A stretch of 64,000 nucleotides of DNA from Leadbettera azotonutricia ZAS-9 (GCF_000214355.1 NC_015577.1:2126453-2190452); one strand, 5' to 3'. Counted from the stretch's first letter, positions 1 to 9,658 are shown. Notes: generated from the sequence alone by a model not told the origin. Translations and numbers: made by a program.

Positions 1-1
1 C

Positions 2-1369
2 AATGCCATCAGGGAGGTCATGGCCTGCGCAGAAGCTTTTGACCGCATCGGTTTCCCCGAAGGGAATTTCGCCCTGTCCATGGCCTGCCTCTACCTTGCG
101 ACAGCCCCCAAATCCAATACCACTCTGGCCTTTTTCGATGCCCTTGCGGAAGTTGACAAGGAAGACGCGGAAGTGCCCAACCACCTGCGGGACGCAAGCA
201 GAGACGCCGAAGGCTTCGGCCACGGCGAAGGCTATATCTATCCTCATGCGTACCGGGATCACTGGGCAGCCCAGCAGTACCTCCCCACGGCTCTCAAGGG
301 CAAAACCTTCTATGCCCCTTCGACAGTAGGCTACGAAGGCCATATACGCGACGAAGTCCAGAAGAAGCGGGAAGTCCAGGCCGCAGTGATTTTAGGCGAC
401 ATGAGCGAGAATGCAGCCAATGCCGCGGAAGGCGAAATCCTCACCTGGTCCGCAGCTTCGAAAGGCCGCGAAGGCTGGTTCAAGCGGCTCGAATCGGGCC
501 GCAGCAGCCTGCTCCTTTCCGACAGGGACGCCATTCTGGGGGCTTCCGAAATTTCCCGGCACCACCGCATTCTAATTGCCCAGGCCAACGACGGCCTCCT
601 CCTCTGGGAAAGCCTGAGACGCGCCCCCGAAGGTCTCTGCGCCGCCCTGGTCGATACCGAAGCCGCAAAAGAAGCCCTGCTTCGTTTTGCAGCGGCTTTG
701 GATGAAGCTGAACAGCCCTTAATTAAGGTTCAAACCCCCGGGAACATGCCGGGCAATCTGCCTGATCCAAAAGAAGCGGAAGAAAATTTTTCCACATCCC
801 AATTCGATCATATCTTTGCCCGCGAACCCTGGCGCAGGGTTGCTCCGGGGCCCGGGGCCTTTTCAGCCTTTGCCCTGCAGGCCAAAAAACTCCTGGCCCC
901 AAAAGGCACTATTGTGCTGCTCCAGTCCCCTCCCCTTTTGGGCGAAAGGATTTCAAGGATATTGAGTGAAGAAACAATCGCCCAGGGAAGCGCAAAGAAA
1001 ACAGCCCCCGTCCCTGCAAGCCTCGTCAAAAAACTTAAAAAGGCAGAGGAGAGCTTCTTTAACACTTTAGGCGACGATGCGGCCCGCTGGAATTGGGATG
1101 CCGCGCTGCTCGAAAAAAGCTTTACAGAAGCAGGATTCAAAACCTCCGTCACTCTGATAGAACAGAAAGAAGAACGCCTTCTTACCGCAAAGGATCTCCA
1201 GGCCTGGTTCGATCCTGCCCGCTCAAGCTGGGGCAGCAGCATCTTCCAGGCTCTGGGGGAAAAAGATTTCTACACCCTCAGGGATGCCTTGCAGGAACGC
1301 GTCAAGGAAGGCCCCATAGCCTGGCAGTGGAAGAGCGTGCTGATGAGCGCATCCGCTGCCAGGGAATAG
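2..1369 (+). CDS. rarA: RarA/MgsA-type AAA+ ATPase, C-terminal part, with a methyltransferase-like tail (5' truncated)
   Basis: The reading frame is open from the window edge, so the AAA+ motor domain with its Walker motifs lies outside. The visible start (AFDRIGFPEG, then LYLATAPKSN) and the later YLPTALKGKTFY and GYEGHIRDE segments are the conserved C-terminal tetramerisation region of RarA/MgsA, a protein that acts at stalled replication forks. After about residue 150 the protein continues for roughly 300 residues that ordinary RarA lacks. That part contains an FDHIFAREPW segment and a strand-like GTIVLLQSPP, which look like a Rossmann methyltransferase fold without a clear SAM motif. The tail assignment is inference. 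The first internal ATG, at 20, is not the real start. The gene is convergent with the next one, with only 9 bp between their stop codons. Confidence 0.8.
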   Translation, partial: NAIREVMACAEAFDRIGFPEGNFALSMACLYLATAPKSNTTLAFFDALAEVDKEDAEVPNHLRDASRDAEGFGHGEGYIYPHAYRDHWAAQQYLPTALKGKTFYAPSTVGYEGHIRDEVQKKREVQAAVILGDMSENAANAAEGEILTWSAASKGREGWFKRLESGRSSLLLSDRDAILGASEISRHHRILIAQANDGLLLWESLRRAPEGLCAALVDTEAAKEALLRFAAALDEAEQPLIKVQTPGNMPGNLPDPKEAEENFSTSQFDHIFAREPWRRVAPGPGAFSAFALQAKKLLAPKGTIVLLQSPPLLGERISRILSEETIAQGSAKKTAPVPASLVKKLKKAEESFFNTLGDDAARWNWDAALLEKSFTEAGFKTSVTLIEQKEERLLTAKDLQAWFDPARSSWGSSIFQALGEKDFYTLRDALQERVKEGPIAWQWKSVLMSASAARE

Positions 1370-1378
1370 CCAGTCAGT

Positions 1379-3739
1379 TCAGTTAGCGCTCCGGGCGGCG
1401 CTGGCTCCGGCGAGTTTGCCCGAGGTAAAGGCCCAGCCCTGGGCGAGACCGCCGTAAGTGACATAGGCTTTCTTCTCAGTGAGCAGGACCCCGAGGCAGT
1501 CCGTACCGGAAGCATAGAGCCCAGGTATTGGGGCGGTACTGCCTGAACGGAGAACCTGGAGGCTGGTGTTCACATCCAGGCCGCCAGTAGTGCTGTAGCA
1601 GTAAGGCGCCCCAAGGAATGCATAATAAGGGCCGCTGCTGCCCAGCGGAACGAGGAACTCCTTGGCTTTGTGGAAGTCTGCGTCAACCCCGGTATTGCAG
1701 TACCCATTGTACTTCTGTACCGTCGCCGCGAGCTTTGCCGGATCGATTTTTAACTGCCGGGCAAGACCTTCCAGGGTATCGGCCTTGCAGCTGATGCCGT
1801 GGGCAATCGCCGCATTGATAACCTCATCAATATTCGAGATGGGGTACCCCGTAGGAACCCCGCCCTGGCTTATAAAGGCCCCCACGGTTACAGTGTCGAA
1901 GCCTTTAGAGCGCACCTTGTCGATCTGATCCTGGGACCAGATTGAATAGAATTCAGGCCCGCCCTTCCAGGGTTCGAGGAAGCCAAGTCCCGACTCATCA
2001 CTGAACCGTTCAGCCCGTTTGCTCACCGAAAGGACATTCCCGCTGATGGCCATGATCATCGGTATATCGTTAAGGGCATAAGGTCGATCCTGGCCATTGA
2101 CCCGCACCGTGGTGGTTTCGAAATCGTGAATGAGTTGGCGGCCGCCGCCAATGTGAACAATAGGGGTCATTCCGATGTTGTAGGTTCCCGCGCCGATATT
2201 CAGGGCAGACTGGATCATCTTGCCGTCGTTCTGGTGCATACCGACCTGGTTCCAGGTACCCTGGAGGGGGAAGTACTTTTCGCTGAGCAGGGTGGAGGTC
2301 ATTTCTCCATTACCGGCAAAACCACCAGTGGCCAGCACTACTGATTTGGCGTTGATGATATACTCGGTACCATCTACACTCCTGGCTTTGGCTCCGACAA
2401 CCTTGCCCCCGGCCTGATCGTAGATCAGCTCGTAAGCTTCAGTCTCCAGCATGTATTTGCCGCCCAACTTGAGATAATCATCGTAGAGCTTGTCGAAGTA
2501 GGCGATGATCAGGTGCTTGTTGTCCATAAAACTGCCGTTATACTGGAATACCACGTAATAAGTCGCCGAGGGCTCCACCCCCAACTGGGGAAGGCCGAAG
2601 ACAAACCCGTGCTCATTGACAAGCCAGTCCAAGGTTTCCCCGGAGTGGTCCAGCATCAGGTCGAGGAGATCTTCCTTGGCATCTCCTTCGGTGTATTCAA
2701 GCCAGGCTTGCTTCAGCACTGACCGTTCCACATATACTGACTTGTTCCGCCGGGTGTCCGGCAGGGGACGGGCAAACACACCGAGCTGCACTTTGGCCAC
2801 CTCGTTGTTGTGGGCTGCCATAAACCGGGGCGGGTTGATCGCCATCATCTCGGAAGTCACCGATGAGGTACCGCCATACTTGCCCGCCTTGTCGATGGCG
2901 AGGACGCTGACGTTCCGGCCTGCCGCCTTTTGGGTTTCCGCCGCACTCATCGCCGCAGCAGAACCGCTGCCGCCCATACCGATTACCAATATGTCGTAAT
3001 CCAGGGTCCGGGTTACCCCGGTTACCTTGGCAGGGGTGACCTGGAAATTTTCAATCGCCGAGGGATCCGAGCCGCCGGCAGCCAGCGCCTGTTCAAGGGC
3101 AAGAGCCACACCGGATCTGATCCCGCTTGAGGAACCAGTTGCCCCGGTAATCGCATCAATGGAAATGGACTGCCCCTCAAGAATTCGGGGAATCAGCAGT
3201 TCCTTGGCACTCCGGAGTATTGGCAGGGTTTCATCATTATTCTTCACATCAATTGCGAGAATCCGGTTTTCACTGACGGTAACTGCCACTTCCATCCTGG
3301 TGTTTACCGAGAAAGCCCACACCGGGTTAGTGTAGGTTCCGGGAGCCATTTTGACATTGGCCAAAGCAAGGGGCTGACCAGTAGCGGCAGCATAAGCCCG
3401 GGAAGCGGCGGAGAGGATCGCCCGTGAGGTATTGGTCGCCCCGGATACGGAATCCACCTTAACGCTATTAACCGCCACCATGGCTGGAGGCAGCCGATCA
3501 ATAGCATTGCTACCAATCCCCTGGGTCTCTTGGGGTCCCAGGGCGGTCACATCGGTGATCCGACCATCCTTTACGGTCACCGTGACGGATACATCCCCGC
3601 CAAAGCCTTTGGCTATAGCAGTACTACTGCCAGTTCCCGAAACCGGCCCTGCAGTCCCCGGCAAATTGCGGCAGGCCGCTGAAAAAAGCGCGGCCATCAA
3701 CAGAATGATCGCTGCAAACCGCTTCAAATTTTTTTCCAT
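1379..3739 (-). CDS. FMN-binding, FAD-dependent fumarate/urocanate reductase-like lipoprotein
   Basis: This is probably an exported flavoprotein that passes electrons to an extracytoplasmic acceptor such as fumarate, urocanate or an acrylate. The N-terminus is a lipoprotein signal with lipobox FSAAC. Two FMN_bind domains follow, each ending in a flavinylation motif (SGAT near residue 100, TGAT near residue 200) that ApbE would load with FMN through the Thr. From about residue 248 there is an FAD_binding_2 reductase domain with the dinucleotide motif DILVIGMGGSGSA. Two FMN_bind domains are unusual; UrdA- and FrdA-like proteins commonly have one. An ATG at 3745 sits one base from the AAGGAG, whereas the ATG at 3739 has seven-base spacing, so I chose 3739. 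The electron acceptor cannot be read from the sequence. Confidence 0.85.
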   Translation of the reverse strand: MEKNLKRFAAIILLMAALFSAACRNLPGTAGPVSGTGSSTAIAKGFGGDVSVTVTVKDGRITDVTALGPQETQGIGSNAIDRLPPAMVAVNSVKVDSVSGATNTSRAILSAASRAYAAATGQPLALANVKMAPGTYTNPVWAFSVNTRMEVAVTVSENRILAIDVKNNDETLPILRSAKELLIPRILEGQSISIDAITGATGSSSGIRSGVALALEQALAAGGSDPSAIENFQVTPAKVTGVTRTLDYDILVIGMGGSGSAAAMSAAETQKAAGRNVSVLAIDKAGKYGGTSSVTSEMMAINPPRFMAAHNNEVAKVQLGVFARPLPDTRRNKSVYVERSVLKQAWLEYTEGDAKEDLLDLMLDHSGETLDWLVNEHGFVFGLPQLGVEPSATYYVVFQYNGSFMDNKHLIIAYFDKLYDDYLKLGGKYMLETEAYELIYDQAGGKVVGAKARSVDGTEYIINAKSVVLATGGFAGNGEMTSTLLSEKYFPLQGTWNQVGMHQNDGKMIQSALNIGAGTYNIGMTPIVHIGGGRQLIHDFETTTVRVNGQDRPYALNDIPMIMAISGNVLSVSKRAERFSDESGLGFLEPWKGGPEFYSIWSQDQIDKVRSKGFDTVTVGAFISQGGVPTGYPISNIDEVINAAIAHGISCKADTLEGLARQLKIDPAKLAATVQKYNGYCNTGVDADFHKAKEFLVPLGSSGPYYAFLGAPYCYSTTGGLDVNTSLQVLRSGSTAPIPGLYASGTDCLGVLLTEKKAYVTYGGLAQGWAFTSGKLAGASAARSAN

Positions 3740-3801
3740 GCTCATACTCCTTAATACGATTTGAAATTCAACTCTCGCAGATCAATTTGATTATATCATA
3801 G

Positions 3802-4692
3802 TTATCTGGTGCTATGCCCCTTCAAAAACTCATACCCCCTGCGCACCGCCTCAAGGGGCTCTTCGGAACCTTCGAATTCAAGGGATATAGTTCCCTGATA
3901 ATTGCAGCCCTTGATATAATCAAGGCACTGGGCAACCGACACCACCCCATGCCCCAGAATGGTACCCCGCAGATGGTTCCCGGCCCTGGTGGGGAACCAG
4001 GAATCATCGGGCTGGGGTTCTGCCCCGCTTTTCCAAAGAAAATCTTTGGCGTGAACATGGAAGGCATAGGGCATCGCATTTGCAAGAGCCTTTACGCTCT
4101 CCTCATCGGCGCACATGAAGTTGCCCATATCCACGAGGAGTCCGTAGTTGGGATGATCCACTGCCAGAACCAGCTTTTCCATACGCGCTGAATCCTGCAA
4201 AAAATAGCCGTGGTTTTCGGTCATGGTACGTATGCCCTGGCCGGCGGCATATTCGGTAATTTCCCGTATAGCCGGGGCCATGATCCTGATTGCGTCCCGC
4301 CAGTTTCTCCCCTTTGAAGTATCCTTTAATCCCCAGCAGGCGTCGTGGCGGAGATGCGAAGCGCCCAGGATTTTCGCTATGTCCACGCAGCCTTTGATGC
4401 GCTCAATTTCTTTCTTCGTATCCCCGTCAGAACCGTAAAGCAGATCTGCGCTTACTGCATAGCAGGTGATTTCAAGACCGGCCTTTTCGCAGGCTTTGCG
4501 CACATCAAGGGCAAAATCAGCGGTAGTTTTCCCCGAGGCTGTGCCCTGAAGGGCGCCCTTCAGGGCTGGGAGATCGGTAAATTCTATGGCGTCAAAGCCG
4601 ATTTTCTTTGCATATTCAATAGCGTCAAAAAGGGTAAAATTTCCTGCCTTGAAAAGTTTCGAGAAGCAATAGGAACTGATACCGATTTTCAT
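3802..4692 (-). CDS. Sugar phosphate isomerase/epimerase family protein (xylose isomerase-like TIM barrel)
   Basis: The AP_endonuc_2 / xylose isomerase-like fold is shown by the start MKIGISSYCFSK, the strand IGFDAIEFTDLP, the strand LLVDMGNFMC, the metal-ligand region AFHVHAKDF and the late strand GTISLEFEG. These enzymes isomerise or epimerise sugars or inositols at a divalent metal site. The exact substrate is not deducible. An upstream in-frame ATG at 4755 would overlap the divergent esterase gene, so the start is placed at 4692, where the family-typical MKIGISSY begins and GGGG lies a few bases upstream. The divergent partner at 4746 is a carbohydrate-esterase-like hydrolase, which hints at a shared sugar-catabolic role. 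Confidence 0.78.
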   Translation of the reverse strand: MKIGISSYCFSKLFKAGNFTLFDAIEYAKKIGFDAIEFTDLPALKGALQGTASGKTTADFALDVRKACEKAGLEITCYAVSADLLYGSDGDTKKEIERIKGCVDIAKILGASHLRHDACWGLKDTSKGRNWRDAIRIMAPAIREITEYAAGQGIRTMTENHGYFLQDSARMEKLVLAVDHPNYGLLVDMGNFMCADEESVKALANAMPYAFHVHAKDFLWKSGAEPQPDDSWFPTRAGNHLRGTILGHGVVSVAQCLDYIKGCNYQGTISLEFEGSEEPLEAVRRGYEFLKGHSTR

Positions 4693-4719
4693 TATACTAC
4701 CCCAATAAAATGTATTACC

Positions 4720-4725
4720 TATAAT
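4720..4725 (+). promoter_or_regulatory. Possible -10 box of the esterase gene
   Basis: TATAAT lies 20 bases upstream of the esterase ATG, in the 53-bp AT-rich gap between two divergent genes. No good -35 is seen 16-18 bases further up, so this is only a tentative call. The SD is AAGGGGGAAG, directly before the start codon. Confidence 0.3.
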
Positions 4726-4745
4726 ATAGTGCAAGGGGGAAGATA

Positions 4746-5567
4746 ATGAAAGCATTTACTTTGGATCTATGGGAAGGATTCAATTATCCGGGCGCAGGAG
4801 AGGATGGTTTCAGACCCACCCTGGACTGCTACATATTAAAAAGCGATGCCCCCCGCCCGGCCGTTCTGGTGCTTCCTGGTTCAGGGTATGTCCAGTGCTC
4901 CCCCAGGGAGGCGGAGGCCCTTGCCATACGATTCAATGCCGAAGGCTTCCACGCCTTTGTGTCCTGGTACAGCTGTACCCCGCGCCATCATCCGGTCCCC
5001 CTCCTGGATTCAGCCAGGGCTTTCACGATCATACGGAGCCATGCCAATGAATGGAAACTCAATCCCGACAAAGTGGGGATCATGGGCTTTTCTGCAGGAG
5101 GCCATCTGGCCCTTTCAGCCTCTGTTTTCTATGACCGCAGCTTTGCCGCGGCTCCGGGCATCGATCCCGCCTTTTCAAGGCCCGACGCCCTCATGCTCTG
5201 CTATCCTGTAGTAAGCTCCGGGGAGTTTGCCCACAGGGGATCTTTTGACGCCCTTCTGGGGCCAAACCCTGGGCCGGATCTCCTGGAACTTACTTCCCTG
5301 GAAAAGCAGGTGCACAGCAAAATGCCCCCTGTTTTTATCTGGCATACCTGGGCCGATGACGCGGTGCCTGTGGAAAACAGCATCTTCCTCGCTTCGGCTT
5401 TAAAGAAGGCCGCTATCCCCTTTGAGCTTCACATCTTCCCCGAGGGCAAACACGGCCTTTCCCTTGCAAACACCGAAACCTATGACGGGGATCCCGAATT
5501 CATCCTTCCCCAGGCAGCCCAGTGGTTTGGGCTCTGCATTAATTGGATAAAGAAGCAGTTCGAGTAA
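4746..5567 (+). CDS. Alpha/beta hydrolase, acetyl-xylan/carbohydrate esterase-like
   Basis: A 273-residue alpha/beta hydrolase of the COG0657/BD-FAE type. The oxyanion region is VLPGSGYVQCS, the nucleophile elbow is GFSAGG, the acid loop is WADDAVPVENS and the catalytic His is in EGKHGLSLA, so the Ser-Asp-His triad is complete and correctly ordered. No signal peptide is present, so it should act in the cytoplasm, probably deacetylating imported sugars or oligosaccharides. It is divergent from the sugar isomerase-like gene and convergent with the MATE gene, with 3 bp between stops. The exact substrate is inference from family and context. Confidence 0.8.
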   Translation: MKAFTLDLWEGFNYPGAGEDGFRPTLDCYILKSDAPRPAVLVLPGSGYVQCSPREAEALAIRFNAEGFHAFVSWYSCTPRHHPVPLLDSARAFTIIRSHANEWKLNPDKVGIMGFSAGGHLALSASVFYDRSFAAAPGIDPAFSRPDALMLCYPVVSSGEFAHRGSFDALLGPNPGPDLLELTSLEKQVHSKMPPVFIWHTWADDAVPVENSIFLASALKKAAIPFELHIFPEGKHGLSLANTETYDGDPEFILPQAAQWFGLCINWIKKQFE

Positions 5568-5570
5568 AAC

Positions 5571-6932
5571 TCACACATACACCGCCTTCTCGTCCAGTAC
5601 CTTAATCTCCCTGTGATAGACCCGGCGGAGAAAGACCGCCGACATAATGAGGGACATAACTTCCGCAATGGGGAAAGACCACCACACCAGATCGAGACCC
5701 CCAAAATGCGCCAGTATCCAGGCGGCCGGAAGCAGCACCACAAGCTGCCTGCATATAGAAACGATCATCGAAAGGCGGCTGTTGAACAGCGCCTGCAGCA
5801 CCGATCCCGTGACAATACAGAAACCCGCCACAGGAAAGCAGGTGCTGAGTATCCTCAAGGCATTTACCCCAATCGCCATCATGCTCGGCGAAGCGTTAAA
5901 AAGCGACAAAAGCTGCCTGGGGAAAACCATGAAGACAACAGTCCCTAAAATCATAATGCCCACCGCGTATGCAACAGAAATAATGATGGCCTTCTTGATC
6001 CTCTCCCTTTTTCGCGCGCCGAAGTTGTAGGCAATTATGGGAACAAGCCCGTTATTCAGCCCAAAGACAGGCATAAAAATAAAACTCTGAAGCCTGAAAT
6101 AAATCCCGAAAACCGCTGTTGCCGTGGACGAAAGGGCCAGCAAAATCACATTGAGACCGTAAGTCATAACCGATCCAATGGTCATCATAATAATCGAAGG
6201 AAATCCAACCGAAAAAATCCGCCTTATGGTAACTATGTGGGGGCGGAACTTTTTAAAGCTGATATACACATCGGGGTTATGCTTCAAATTGAAATAAATG
6301 GAAAGCCCCATGGAGATAATCTGGCCTATCACCGTGGCCAGAGCCGCTCCCCTCACCCCCATAGCGGGGAAGCCAAAAAAGCCAAAGATGAGGATGGGGT
6401 CAAAAATAATGTTGAAGACAGCCCCAACCCCCTGGGTTATCATGGTATAAAAAGTTCTTCCTGTGGATTGAAGGAGCCTTTCAAAGATAACCTGCCCGAA
6501 AATTCCAAAAGAAACCGTGCAGATCAGAAAAAGATAGTCATAGCCGAACTGGATTATCTCTTCGATATCTGTCTGCATGGCAAAATAAGCCCTGGTTCCC
6601 AGCAATCCGAAGATCAAAAAGACAAAATAGCTTAAGAACGCAAGGAAAATGCCGTTATTGGCCGCCCTGTTCACATCATCGCGGTTTTTTTCACCCAAGC
6701 TGCGGGAAAGCACCGCGTTCACACCTACCGAGGTCCCTACAGCTATGGCTATCATCATGTTTTGTATGGGAAACGCCAAAGAAACCGCAGCCAGGGCGTT
6801 TTCTCCCAGGCGGGCCACAAAAAGGCTGTCCACAATGTTATACATGGCCTGAACCAGCATGGAGATCATCATGGGGATAGACATGGAGAGGAGAAGCTTG
6901 TTGACCGGCATGACGCCCATCTTATTTTCCAT
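5571..6932 (-). CDS. MATE family multidrug/toxin efflux transporter
   Basis: A 453-residue polytopic membrane protein with the MATE layout of two similar six-helix halves. Characteristic segments are MSIPMMISMLVQAMYNIVDS near the N-terminus, RAANNGIFLA, GVGAVFNIIFDPILI and the second-half LNNGLVPIIAYNFGARKRER. MATE proteins export cationic drugs or metabolites by sodium or proton antiport. The start ATG at 6932 has a weak SD; an internal ATG at 6920 has GGA about 7-10 bases before it and is an alternative. The substrate cannot be inferred. Confidence 0.88.
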   Translation of the reverse strand: MENKMGVMPVNKLLLSMSIPMMISMLVQAMYNIVDSLFVARLGENALAAVSLAFPIQNMMIAIAVGTSVGVNAVLSRSLGEKNRDDVNRAANNGIFLAFLSYFVFLIFGLLGTRAYFAMQTDIEEIIQFGYDYLFLICTVSFGIFGQVIFERLLQSTGRTFYTMITQGVGAVFNIIFDPILIFGFFGFPAMGVRGAALATVIGQIISMGLSIYFNLKHNPDVYISFKKFRPHIVTIRRIFSVGFPSIIMMTIGSVMTYGLNVILLALSSTATAVFGIYFRLQSFIFMPVFGLNNGLVPIIAYNFGARKRERIKKAIIISVAYAVGIMILGTVVFMVFPRQLLSLFNASPSMMAIGVNALRILSTCFPVAGFCIVTGSVLQALFNSRLSMIVSICRQLVVLLPAAWILAHFGGLDLVWWSFPIAEVMSLIMSAVFLRRVYHREIKVLDEKAVYV

Positions 6933-6998
6933 ATATTATAGAGATAACCTATATAGCTCTTTTCGTCCATGAATTTCAGCATAAAAAATAAAAAAGGC

Positions 6999-7026
6999 TA
7001 AAGTATCCCTCCTTATGTACCGAAAA
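6999..7026 (+). promoter_or_regulatory. Sigma-28 (FliA)-type promoter of the first flaB gene
   Basis: TAAAGTAT (6999-7006), a 12-base spacer and ACCGAAAA (7019-7026) match the FliA consensus TAAAGTTT...GCCGATAA, with one extra spacer base compared with enterics. The same geometry recurs in front of flgN at 20733-20760, which supports both calls. The predicted leader is about 105 nt. Confidence 0.55.
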
Positions 7027-7139
7027 TCAGAATGGCGTGCTATCTTTCCGGCTTCATTCTGTCCGCGGCAGATGAGACAAAAAGGACGGCGCCGAACCAA
7101 AGCAAGGATGCTTTGGACTGACTATCAAGGAGGATGACT

Positions 7140-8000
7140 ATGATCATCAACCACAACCTGTCCGCTATGTTTGCGGATCGGTCCCTCAAGGTTACCCAAA
7201 ATAACCTTACCAAGTCCATGGAGAAGCTTTCCTCAGGACTCCGTATCAACCGCGCCGGCGACGACGCTTCGGGATTGGCAGTATCGGAAAAACTCCGCAG
7301 CCAGATCCGGGGCTTGAACCAGGCATCCACCAACGCTTCAAACGGCATTTCCTTCGTTCAGGTCTCTGAAGGCTATCTCCAGGAAACCCAGGACATAGTC
7401 CAGAGGATCAGGGAGCTTTCGGTTCAGGCTGCCAACGGCATCTATTCCGACGAAGACCGCATGTACATCCAGGTTGAAGTGTCCCAGCTGGTGGACGAGG
7501 TTGACCGCATTGCCAGTCATGCCCAGTTCAACGGCATGAATATGCTCACCGGACGTTTCGCAAGATTGACCGGGCAGAATATCGCCACCGCTTCCATGTG
7601 GTTCCACATAGGCGCCAACATGGATCAGAGGGAGCAGGTATTCATCGGCACCATGACCAGCAAGGGCCTGGGAATCCGCAACGTTGGGGACGAATCCTTC
7701 ATCTCCCTGGAAACCCCTGATGATGCCAACAGGGCCATCGGCGTTATGGACGCCGCCCTCAAGATCATCAACAAGCAGAGGGCCGATCTGGGCGCTTACC
7801 AGAACAGGCTTGAGCATGCGGTAGTCGGCCTTGATATAGGCGCCGAAAACATGCAGGCTTCCGAATCCAGAATCCGGGATACCAATATGGCCAACCAGAT
7901 GGTTGAATATACCCGGGATCAGATTCTGTCCCAGGCGGGGACTGCCATGCTGGCCCAGGCAAACCAGCGGACCACTTCGGTATTGCAGCTTCTCCAATAA
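7140..8000 (+). CDS. flaB: Periplasmic flagellar core protein FlaB (flagellin), copy 1
   Basis: A 286-residue flagellin, the usual FlaB length. The D0/D1 N-terminal domain contains [20 protein letters not shown] and the C-terminal domain contains [13 protein letters not shown]. Like other spirochete FlaBs it lacks a variable surface domain, because the filament lies in the periplasm. No signal peptide is present; export is by the flagellar type III apparatus. The ATG at 7134 abuts the AAGGAGG, so the ATG at 7140 (protein MIINHN) is the start. It heads a flaB-flaB-flaG-fliD cluster behind a sigma-28-like promoter, and its mRNA is an expected CsrA target, controlled through FliW at 16552. Which T. 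pallidum paralogue it matches cannot be settled by eye. Confidence 0.95.
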   Translation: MIINHNLSAMFADRSLKVTQNNLTKSMEKLSSGLRINRAGDDASGLAVSEKLRSQIRGLNQASTNASNGISFVQVSEGYLQETQDIVQRIRELSVQAANGIYSDEDRMYIQVEVSQLVDEVDRIASHAQFNGMNMLTGRFARLTGQNIATASMWFHIGANMDQREQVFIGTMTSKGLGIRNVGDESFISLETPDDANRAIGVMDAALKIINKQRADLGAYQNRLEHAVVGLDIGAENMQASESRIRDTNMANQMVEYTRDQILSQAGTAMLAQANQRTTSVLQLLQ

Positions 8001-8272
8001 AGCACTATACTTTAATGTAGGGTAATCAGGGAGTCCCTGGGGTAAACCCATGGATTCCCGCGATTTGCCATGTTTTTTGACAGAATGCTCTTCTTGAGGG
8101 TGTGCAAACACTGCCCAAGGGCGGTATGGAACGAATATCAATCAATTGATGTCCGTTTCGTACTGCAGAAGGAAGCTCCAAAAGCAGCGGCGCGAACCTG
8201 CTTCTGTCTTCCCCACCTGAGGTACGGCTAAGGCTAGGGACAGCCTTGGTATTACAACTCAAGGAGGGCTAT

Positions 8273-9127
8273 ATGATTATTAATCACAACATGAGCGCCC
8301 TGTATGCCAATCGTGAACTTGGGATAACCCAGGGAGACGTGGCAAAGAGTATTGAAAAGCTCAGCTCCGGCCAGCGGATTAACCGCGCCGGCGATGATGC
8401 TTCCGGGCTTGCGGTTTCCGAGAAAATGCGGAGCCAGATCCGGGGGCTGAATCAGGCGGAGCGCAATATTCAGAACGGCGTGTCATTCATTCAGGCTACA
8501 GAAGGGTATCTCCAGGAAACTCAGGATATCCTTCACCGCCTCCGGGAGCTGTCTGTCCAGTCTGCCAACGGTATTTATACCGACGAAGACCGCATGCAGA
8601 TCCAGGTAGAAGTATCCCAGTTGGTCGATGAAATCAACCGCATTGCGAGCCATGCTCAATTCAACGGTATGAATCTTCTGACCGGGTCTTTTGCCCAGGA
8701 ATCCGCTGCTGGCAGGACAATGCTGCTTCAGGTAGGCGCCAATATGGATCAGAGCGAAAGGATCTATATCGGCACCATGACCGCTCAGGCACTTGGATTA
8801 CAGACCCCGCAGGGAGAGACTGGTAGCATTACCATCGCTACCCCTGAAGATGCCAACCAGGCAATTGGTTCCGTGGACGCCGCTTTAAAGCAGGTTTCCA
8901 AGCAGAGAGCCGACCTGGGCGCTTACCAGAACAGGTTTGAAATGGCAGCAGAGGGCGTGGGCATTGCAGCTGAAAATCTTCAGGCTGCCGAATCCCGAAT
9001 CAGGGACGCGGACATGGCTTCGGAGATGGTCAACTACACCAAGGACTCCATACTGTCACAGGCAGGGAATGCGATGCTGGCTCAGGCCAATGTCCGGACC
9101 CAGTCAGTGCTCCAGCTTCTGGGCTAA
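8273..9127 (+). CDS. flaB: Periplasmic flagellar core protein FlaB (flagellin), copy 2
   Basis: A 284-residue paralogue of the preceding flagellin. The D0/D1 domains are closely conserved ([21 protein letters not shown]-terminal [13 protein letters not shown]). The centre differs: copy 1 has [13 protein letters not shown] where this copy has [12 protein letters not shown]. The AAGGAGG five bases before ATG 8273 fixes the start; an in-frame ATG at 8246 has no comparable site. The 272-bp gap from copy 1 has no obvious sigma-28 box and includes an AGGGAGTCCCT dyad, so read-through from copy 1 or another promoter is likely. Treponemes build filaments from several FlaBs, so both copies are probably structural. 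Confidence 0.95.
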   Translation: MIINHNMSALYANRELGITQGDVAKSIEKLSSGQRINRAGDDASGLAVSEKMRSQIRGLNQAERNIQNGVSFIQATEGYLQETQDILHRLRELSVQSANGIYTDEDRMQIQVEVSQLVDEINRIASHAQFNGMNLLTGSFAQESAAGRTMLLQVGANMDQSERIYIGTMTAQALGLQTPQGETGSITIATPEDANQAIGSVDAALKQVSKQRADLGAYQNRFEMAAEGVGIAAENLQAAESRIRDADMASEMVNYTKDSILSQAGNAMLAQANVRTQSVLQLLG

Positions 9128-9178
9128 GGTTTTATCGGACGCTAAAGAGACCTCTGGACGTCGTCTTTTAAGCGTTGG

Positions 9179-9204
9179 GCAGGGAAAAGCGCGCCGCTCC
9201 CTGT
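9179..9204 (+). terminator. Weak hairpin between flaB copy 2 and flaG
   Basis: GCAGGGA pairs with TCCCTGT (one G-U pair) across a 12-base loop; TTTT follows only after CCGC. It may attenuate transcription from the highly expressed flagellin gene into flaG, but it is not a canonical terminator. Confidence 0.3.
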
Positions 9205-9265
9205 CCGCTTTTGGCAACGACTCCCGTCAAGGATTGATGGGATTTATTTTACAGGGAGGTATACT

Positions 9266-9658
9266 ATGGGTATGCAAATAGTGGCAGCATCCATCGGCAA
9301 TGTTAGTTCCGTTGCCCAGGAACTCCCGCAGGAAAGGGCCGTGCGCCAAGCACGGGTTGACGCGGAACAAAGAGCCGCCGCCATCGCACAATTTGAATCA
9401 ACCCTGCCGGGAAATGACAAGGGCGGCGAAACACGCCGGATAGACATCAAGGCTGCAACTCAGGATCTGGAACATATCAGCCTTGCCTTTAACAAAAAAC
9501 TCAAGTTCGTCGTGGATCACGAGTCCCAGGAGGTTATCGTTAAAGTTATAGACAGCCAAACCGATAAGGTGATCAAGGTGCTTCCGCCTGAAGAACTTCA
9601 GCGGCTCCATGATCGCATTAAGGAGACCATCGGCTTCCTCTTTGACGAAAGAGTCTAG
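9266..9658 (+). CDS. flaG: FlaG family flagellar protein
   Basis: A 130-residue protein ending in the FlaG core: LAFNKKLKFVVDH, EVIVKVIDSQTDKVIK and VLPPEELQRLHDRIKE. The first 60 residues are low-complexity and Ala/Gln-rich, as usual. FlaG proteins lie beside fliD and influence filament length; the mechanism is poorly known. The start follows AGGGAGG with 6-base spacing. Its position between flagellins and fliD matches the treponeme gene order. Confidence 0.88.
   Translation: MGMQIVAASIGNVSSVAQELPQERAVRQARVDAEQRAAAIAQFESTLPGNDKGGETRRIDIKAATQDLEHISLAFNKKLKFVVDHESQEVIVKVIDSQTDKVIKVLPPEELQRLHDRIKETIGFLFDERV

Noticed and set aside
7338-8141. 267-codon ORF antisense to the first flagellin
   Set aside because: It is a mirror of the GC-rich FlaB coding frame with no SD and no protein-like features.
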